A DNA stretch of 8,170 bases from positions 1 to 8,170 of the forward strand of contig BNUY01000135.1 in NCBI GenBank assembly GCA_025997715.1, written 5' to 3'. The DNA is from Spirochaetia bacterium. GTDB taxonomy: Bacteria; Spirochaetota; Spirochaetia; Treponematales; Breznakiellaceae. This document shows, piece after piece, positions 5,524 to 8,170 of this stretch; the stretch's first letter is position 1, and each line of letters starts with the position of its first letter. A model generated the notes under the pieces. It searched no databases. It was not told the DNA's origin and saw only the letters and a program-made list of their open reading frames with translations. The translations under genes and the position numbers were made by a program.

Positions 5524-6174
5524 ATGGATTATGAAAAGATTTATGAAGCGACACAAGATTTAGACGCACCGTTACAATCTGTTGAAGATGGTCTTCCGGT
5601 TAAGGAAACAGAAACGCCAAAAATTAAAATAGACACAAGTAAATTTCCAATTATTGATATTGAGGTTAGTGAAGATGAAAACAATTATTTTAACGCCATG
5701 CAGAACTCAAAAACAAAAGAAGAGAGGGAAGCGGTCTTAAAGGAAATTGAAAAGTCGTATAAACCCTTTAGAACAAATTATATGAATAAGTCAGTGATAA
5801 ATAACGCTTCAAAAATAAAAATTTTGCTTGCTGGGAAAGGAATAGATCATTGTTTCCAGCAATGGAAAAATTACGAGTTGTGTCCTGCTATTAAATACTT
5901 GCAAACAATTATAGAAAACTCATATCATACTACTGAAACAAGCCAACACCTTGACGAACCAAATACAAATCGAGGAGAAGTTGCACACATATTTTATTGT
6001 AATGGGAAATACATAAATAAGTTCAAAAAAGAAAATCAGGAAAAATTACATACATTGCGTATAGCTACAATAACTTTCAAAAAGAATAACCAAATTAATT
6101 TTCGTCATATTAGTAAATATAAAGAAAATAAAGAGACTTTATGCGTAGAATTAGTCTCTATTGATTTTCTATAA
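5524..6174 (+). CDS. Unrecognised 216-aa protein, possibly with an LPD/BECR-like C-terminal domain
   Basis: Last cargo gene, 42 bases after the preceding stop and with no clear ribosome binding site before ATG 5524. The first 45 residues are acidic and probably disordered (ATQDLDAPLQSVEDGLPVKE); residues about 50-90 are a charged helix (NSKTKEEREAVLKEIEKSYK). The C-terminal part has SVINNASKIKILLAGKGIDH, then a helix (PAIKYLQTIIENSYHTT), then NRGEVAHIFYCNGKYINKF and a strand HTLRIATITF. This order recalls the small domain associated with phage and mobile-element polyvalent proteins and with Barnase/EndoU/Colicin/RelE-like nucleases. That is a shape resemblance from memory, not a confirmed match. 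If right, it could be an RNase-like effector; otherwise its role is unknown. Base composition matches the rest of the cargo. Confidence 0.7.
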   Translation: MDYEKIYEATQDLDAPLQSVEDGLPVKETETPKIKIDTSKFPIIDIEVSEDENNYFNAMQNSKTKEEREAVLKEIEKSYKPFRTNYMNKSVINNASKIKILLAGKGIDHCFQQWKNYELCPAIKYLQTIIENSYHTTETSQHLDEPNTNRGEVAHIFYCNGKYINKFKKENQEKLHTLRIATITFKKNNQINFRHISKYKENKETLCVELVSIDFL

Positions 6175-6207
6175 AAAAAGCCACCCCAAAGCTATAAGGG
6201 GTAGCTT
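6173..6207 (-). terminator. Terminator-like hairpin after the last cargo gene (T tract on the minus strand)
   Basis: AAGC (6178-6181) pairs with GCTT (6204-6207) and CCCC (6184-6187) with GGGG (6198-6201), with one internal mismatch. Seven A precede it (6173-6179), so on the minus strand it ends in a T tract and should stop antisense transcription entering from the right. On the plus strand, where the operon ends, the T tract is absent, so termination there would be weaker. Confidence 0.5.
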
Positions 6208-6278
6208 AACGCCTCTTGATGGATCTGGGGTCTGCCCAGCCGTCATCGAGTGGTCAAAGACCACACAAGAGGTTTAAT
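6208..6278 (+). other. Highly structured three-way-junction element near the right end of the transposon
   Basis: CCTCTTG (6212-6218) pairs perfectly with CAAGAGG (6266-6272). Inside lie two further hairpins: CTGGG/CCCAG (6225-6229 with 6235-6239), extended at its base by ATG/CAT (6219-6221 with 6244-6246), and GTGGTC-AAA-GACCAC (6250-6264). Together they form a compact three-way junction in a stretch richer in G+C than its surroundings. It could be a small RNA, a 3'-end structure of the operon, or a folded DNA site. I could not assign it to a known RNA family; it lacks the hammerhead core and tRNA T-arm. Confidence 0.45.
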
Positions 6279-6416
6279 AAACACTAACATAACATTTAGT
6301 CAATGTCTATACCCTTTATGTAAGCACAAATCTTCAATTTTCAAACCAAAACGGATAAAATTATGAAAGTGTGTCAAAATGACGCATTTTCAGGCTATGC
6401 CAGCCGATTTACAGAG
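6279..6416. other. Non-coding A+T-rich subterminal region of the transposon
   Basis: No gene is visible. AAAATTATGA (6357-6366) is the inverted counterpart of TCATAATTTT at 1956-1965 near the left end, at different distances from the ends, so it may be a subterminal transposase site or chance. TGTGTCA-AAA-TGACGCA (6370-6386) forms a short near-perfect hairpin. Confidence 0.35.
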
Positions 6417-6442
6417 TAGGCCCCGCTTTATGGAACAGAGCC
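6417..6442 (-). repeat. Right terminal inverted repeat (26 bp)
   Basis: It is the exact reverse complement of 1919-1944, beginning TAGGCCCCGC and ending CAGAGCC, and is followed directly by the second copy of TTTTCTTA. It marks the right boundary of the transposon. Confidence 0.95.
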
Positions 6443-6450
6443 TTTTCTTA
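6443..6450. repeat. Target-site duplication, right copy (TTTTCTTA)
   Basis: It is identical to 1911-1918. Its last base, A6450, with TG at 6451-6452 makes the ATG that opens the remaining host reading frame; in the ancestral gene this was an internal Met codon. Confidence 0.93.
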
Positions 6451-6983
6451 TGTACCATGACGATATGCTTGATAAAAGTGAATATGAACTGGCGGAAAAA
6501 TACCGGATAAGCGAAACCAAAGCCCTGCGCTTAAAACTGGAATTCGATAAACGCTGGCTCGATGACCAGAAAAAATCCTTTGAGAACATAGTCGCCGGAA
6601 TCGGGAAACACATCTTTGAGGACCGGACGATAGAACTATCCCGGGACGAAAGTCAGAAAAACATATCGTTTATGCTTACCGACCCATACGAATTACAATG
6701 TCTAAAACGGGCCCTGGAATTTAACGGCATTCCCTATACGGGGAATTTTGTCAGAAGCCTGGTGACACTCCAGCAGGAAAAGTTCATTGCCATTTTTTTT
6801 AAATACTATCCCGGCTTGAAAGAAACCCTTACCCCCTTTCTGGCCGGAGACATAGCAACCCAAGCCGAACGGAATGCCATCCTTGATAAAGCGGTCCCGC
6901 TGAGTCAAAAAGCCTGGAAGATCCTCAAACAAATTGCCCCCAAGGCGATTGAGGCTGTTCTAACCTTCGCTATACAAGGATAA
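6450..6983 (+). pseudogene. 3' fragment (177 codons) of the host gene disrupted by the transposon
   Basis: It continues in frame from 1801-1918 once the transposon is removed. It encodes MYHDDMLDKSEYELAEKYRI..., with a helical N-terminal segment (ELAEKYRISETKALRLKLEFDKRW) that could be a helix-turn-helix. A mixed alpha/beta middle follows, then a helical C-terminus (KAWKILKQIAPKAIEAVLTF). I do not recognise the family; there is no signal peptide or membrane span. The fragment could in principle be translated from the ATG at 6450, but no good ribosome binding site lies in the terminal repeat, so it is more likely silent. It keeps an open frame with no secondary mutation, consistent with recent insertion. 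Confidence 0.7.
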
Positions 6984-6992
6984 GAACGCTGA

Positions 6993-7049
6993 GGGCGCCT
7001 GGCGCCGGACACCGCAACTAAGCCGAAAGCTCCTCCAAAGAAGAAGTAA
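6993..7049 (+). pseudogene. Possible Lys/Pro-rich C-terminal remnant in frame with the disrupted gene
   Basis: After the TAA at 6981 and a second in-frame stop (TGA 6990-6992), the same frame reads GRLAPDTATKPKAPPKKK and then TAA at 7047-7049. The composition is that of a basic protein tail, but no start codon precedes it. It may be the remnant of a longer C-terminus, or chance. GGCGCC-T-GGCGCC (6994-7006) lies at its beginning. Confidence 0.2.
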
Positions 7050-7056
7050 CACCAAC

Positions 7057-7096
7057 GCCGCCTGTCCGGGAAAGATGGAACGGCAGGCGGCTTATT
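7057..7096 (+). terminator. Terminator-like hairpin before the 7123 gene
   Basis: GCCGCCTG and CCG (7057-7068, with T7065 bulged) pair with CGG and CAGGCGGC (7081-7091) around a 12-base loop, followed by TTATT. It is stable and G+C-rich with a weak T tract, placed to end transcription of the disrupted gene. Confidence 0.45.
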
Positions 7097-7122
7097 CACG
7101 GGAATACCGGGGGAGAGAAATT

Positions 7123-7755
7123 ATGGCAAAAGTTGAAATTTCGGTGTATGTCTCGTATCACGGGACGGAGGAGGCGCTGAAACAGTTTGAACAGGCGCTT
7201 GCGGCGCGTAAGAGGGGCGCGGTTAAACGGGTGCTGAAGCATTACGATTGGAATACGAAAGCACACTTTTTTGGGGAGAATAACTACGAGGAGTGCGAAA
7301 TCCCTTACGGGCATTTTAAGCCGCTTATGCGCTTATTCCCGGACATCACCTTCGTTTTTGACGTTTACTTCGAGGACCGGGTATATGACGTGCAAGGTGA
7401 CGTGATAGGCTTCGGCAGGTATTTTACCGTGTACGAAGCGGGCAAGCGGGTCTATGACGCAGGAAAGCGGGTGGAATGGCCTTCCGTTGTCGATGCGTGG
7501 TGCGATACGTTCGGGCGGCCCAAAGACAAAGACCTGGACATAGTAGAGGGATGGGATTTGTTCCATCCGCTCTGTGACGCCGCGCGAATGGCGATGGACG
7601 GCAAACACGGCTCTTTTACCCTGGGTAAAGACCCGGTAGAGATGAAAGCTGCGGCAAAAAAACAGGAAGAAGCGGGAACGCTCCACGGCTACCGCGACTA
7701 CCTCAATAAAAAGGCTGCCGGGGCCTTGCCCTGTTTCCACAGGATAAACGCATAG
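7123..7755 (+). CDS. Unrecognised 210-aa cytoplasmic protein
   Basis: The ATG at 7123 is preferred over the in-frame ATG at 7075 because GGGAG (7111-7115) is well placed, and because the earlier start lies in the terminator hairpin. The protein begins MAKVEISVYVSYHGTEEALK, a likely beta-alpha unit in which EEALKQFEQALAARKRG is a basic helix. Several aromatic-rich strands follow (ITFVFDVYFEDRVYDV, FGRYFTVYEAG), then WCDTFGRPKDKDLDIVEGWD. A 21-bp tandem duplication (7432-7452 and 7453-7473) encodes Y-(E/D)-A-G-K-R-V twice. No catalytic motif, signal peptide or membrane segment is evident, and I do not recognise the family. Its last codons and TAG lie inside the inverted repeat that starts at 7738, so the native C-terminus may have been replaced by repeat sequence. 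Confidence 0.7.
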   Translation: MAKVEISVYVSYHGTEEALKQFEQALAARKRGAVKRVLKHYDWNTKAHFFGENNYEECEIPYGHFKPLMRLFPDITFVFDVYFEDRVYDVQGDVIGFGRYFTVYEAGKRVYDAGKRVEWPSVVDAWCDTFGRPKDKDLDIVEGWDLFHPLCDAARMAMDGKHGSFTLGKDPVEMKAAAKKQEEAGTLHGYRDYLNKKAAGALPCFHRINA

Positions 7756-7955
7756 GAAAAATAATGAAAAAAAGAGAAGAATTTTAACCGCGAAGGCGAC
7801 GAAGGAAAGAAAGAACAAGAGAATCAGGCTAAAAAATACTAAATTGTGCCTTCGAAGTCCACTCAATTCTGGGTCCAGGGAGTATCCTCTTCTTCCCCTT
7901 TGCGCGCCTTCGGCGCCTTTGCGGTTTTTTTCTTCTCTTATGCGTTTATCCTGTG
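7738..7955. repeat. Long imperfect inverted-repeat element (MITE- or REP-like)
   Basis: The arms match in three blocks: 17 perfect bases (7738-7754 with 7939-7955), AAGAGAAGAA (7772-7781) with TTCTTCTCTT (7930-7939), and 18 of 20 bases between 7786-7805 and 7907-7926 (AACCGCRAAGGCGMCGAAGG). The left arm has about 17-18 extra bases (7755-7771). The AACCGC-AAGGCG-GAAGG type of sequence is familiar as a dispersed repeat in many bacterial genomes. The interior (7806-7906) holds no supported gene. Confidence 0.65.
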
Positions 7956-8056
7956 TTTCCATGTAAAAGCTTCCCACTGGCAGTTGCGCTTGGACGATGA
8001 AGACACCGGTGACGATGAAGATATTACTATCATGGACGATGACTGCGTTCTGCGGG
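7956..8056. other. Intergenic stretch with short GACGATGAAGA repeats
   Basis: No gene is supported. GACGATGAAGA occurs at 7993-8003 and 8011-8021, with a partial copy GACGATGA at 8035-8042. One frame would give an acidic Asp/Glu stretch, but there is no start with a ribosome binding site. Confidence 0.3.
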
Positions 8057-8170
8057 GACATTTGAACACGAATTCCGGCTTACTTGAACAGCCGTGCGGA
8101 AATACTTGAACAGAAAAACGGGAACATTTGAACACGCTTGCGGAATACTTGAACGCCTTTGCGGAACATT
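8057..8170. repeat. Iteron-like tandem array of TTGAAC repeats, period 21-22 bp, open at the right edge
   Basis: TTGAAC begins at 8062, 8084, 8106, 8128 and 8149, and the next unit begins at the edge (GCGGAACATT at 8161-8170). Units are of the form CGGAA(C/T)A(C/T)TTGAACA with variable bases between. The period of about two helical turns is not a multiple of three, so the array is non-coding and would present each site on the same DNA face. Confidence 0.65.

Larger units (their letters stand above)
1919..6442. mobile_element. IS1595-family transposon with passenger genes (4,524 bp, both ends defined)
   Basis: The element has perfect 26-bp terminal inverted repeats and an 8-bp duplication of TTTTCTTA. 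It carries the transposase nearest the left end, then a minus-strand small HNH-like gene, a DNA adenine methyltransferase, two unknown genes and a structured non-coding right end. The interior, especially 3000-6400, is strikingly A+T-rich against G+C-rich flanks, indicating a foreign origin. Known IS1595-family elements are often simple insertion sequences with one gene, but members with passenger genes are established. It is inserted in a 216-codon host gene. The transposase reading frame and both ends are intact, so the element may still be mobile. Confidence 0.93.

Noticed and set aside
6211..6273. tRNA or hammerhead ribozyme
   Set aside because: It has no T-arm GTTCRA loop, no anticodon arm and no CUGAUGA...GAAA core.
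6204..6278. Integron attC site
   Set aside because: The left box GCTTAAC fits RYYYAAC, but the right GTTTAAT breaks GTTRRRY, the arms are three-way rather than a single imperfect stem, and no integrase or cassette context is present.
6428..7314. Minus-strand open frames over the disrupted gene and the 7123 gene
   Set aside because: They are antisense to frames supported by continuity across the insertion or by a ribosome binding site, and have no start signals of their own.
7333..8061. 242-codon minus-strand open frame
   Set aside because: It lies largely antisense to the better-supported 7123 gene and includes the dispersed repeat; it has no ribosome binding site at its start and its Phe/Leu-rich middle comes from the repeat itself.
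7846..8109. 87-codon plus-strand open frame with an acidic stretch
   Set aside because: It covers one arm of the inverted repeat and enters the 22-bp array, whose period is not a multiple of three; no start signal.
8057..8170. CRISPR array
   Set aside because: The conserved core is only about 12-15 bases and the intervals are under 12 bases, far too short for spacers; no palindromic repeat and no cas gene.

Overview
The window looks like part of a fairly G+C-rich spirochaete-like chromosome, plausibly a Treponema-type bacterium. This rests on the style of the lipoprotein at 396-1697 (MKNFFKLFG... signal peptide, LAGC lipobox, Gly/Asp linker, Ig-like domain, propeller repeats) and is inference, not proof. 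The chromosome is interrupted by an A+T-rich mobile element.

Layout. (1) 1-45, minus strand: the first 15 codons of a gene running off the left edge, resembling the N-terminus of an IS1182-type transposase. (2) 46-395: no gene; a terminator-like hairpin and a leader with competing stem-loops. (3) 396-1697: a secreted lipoprotein with an Ig-like domain and a seven-bladed beta-propeller. (4) 1801-1918 and 6450-6983: the two halves of one 216-codon gene split by the element. (5) 1919-6442: a 4,524-bp transposon with perfect 26-bp terminal inverted repeats and an 8-bp target duplication (TTTTCTTA). It carries an IS1595/ISXO2-type transposase, a small HNH-like Cys/His protein on the minus strand, a gamma-type adenine-N6 DNA methyltransferase, two genes of unknown function in the same direction, and a highly structured non-coding 3' end. 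(6) 7123-7755: an unrecognised 210-aa protein. (7) 7738-8170: an inverted-repeat element overlapping the 3' end of that gene, then an array of TTGAAC-containing repeats at a 21-22-bp period that runs off the right edge.

How the parts fit. The transposon is the centre of the window. Removing it together with one copy of the duplication restores the host reading frame exactly, so both ends are known to the base and the insertion has undergone little visible decay. The IS1595 family is known to include members with passenger genes, so one DDE transposase plus cargo is an accepted architecture. The cargo reads as a DNA-modification or defence module: methyltransferase at 3478-4698, two genes closely downstream that look co-transcribed with it, and a divergently transcribed small metal-binding protein, with a repeat-rich divergent control region between. 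A restriction or other effector activity for the unknown genes is a hypothesis only; no classical nuclease motif is visible in 4726-5481.
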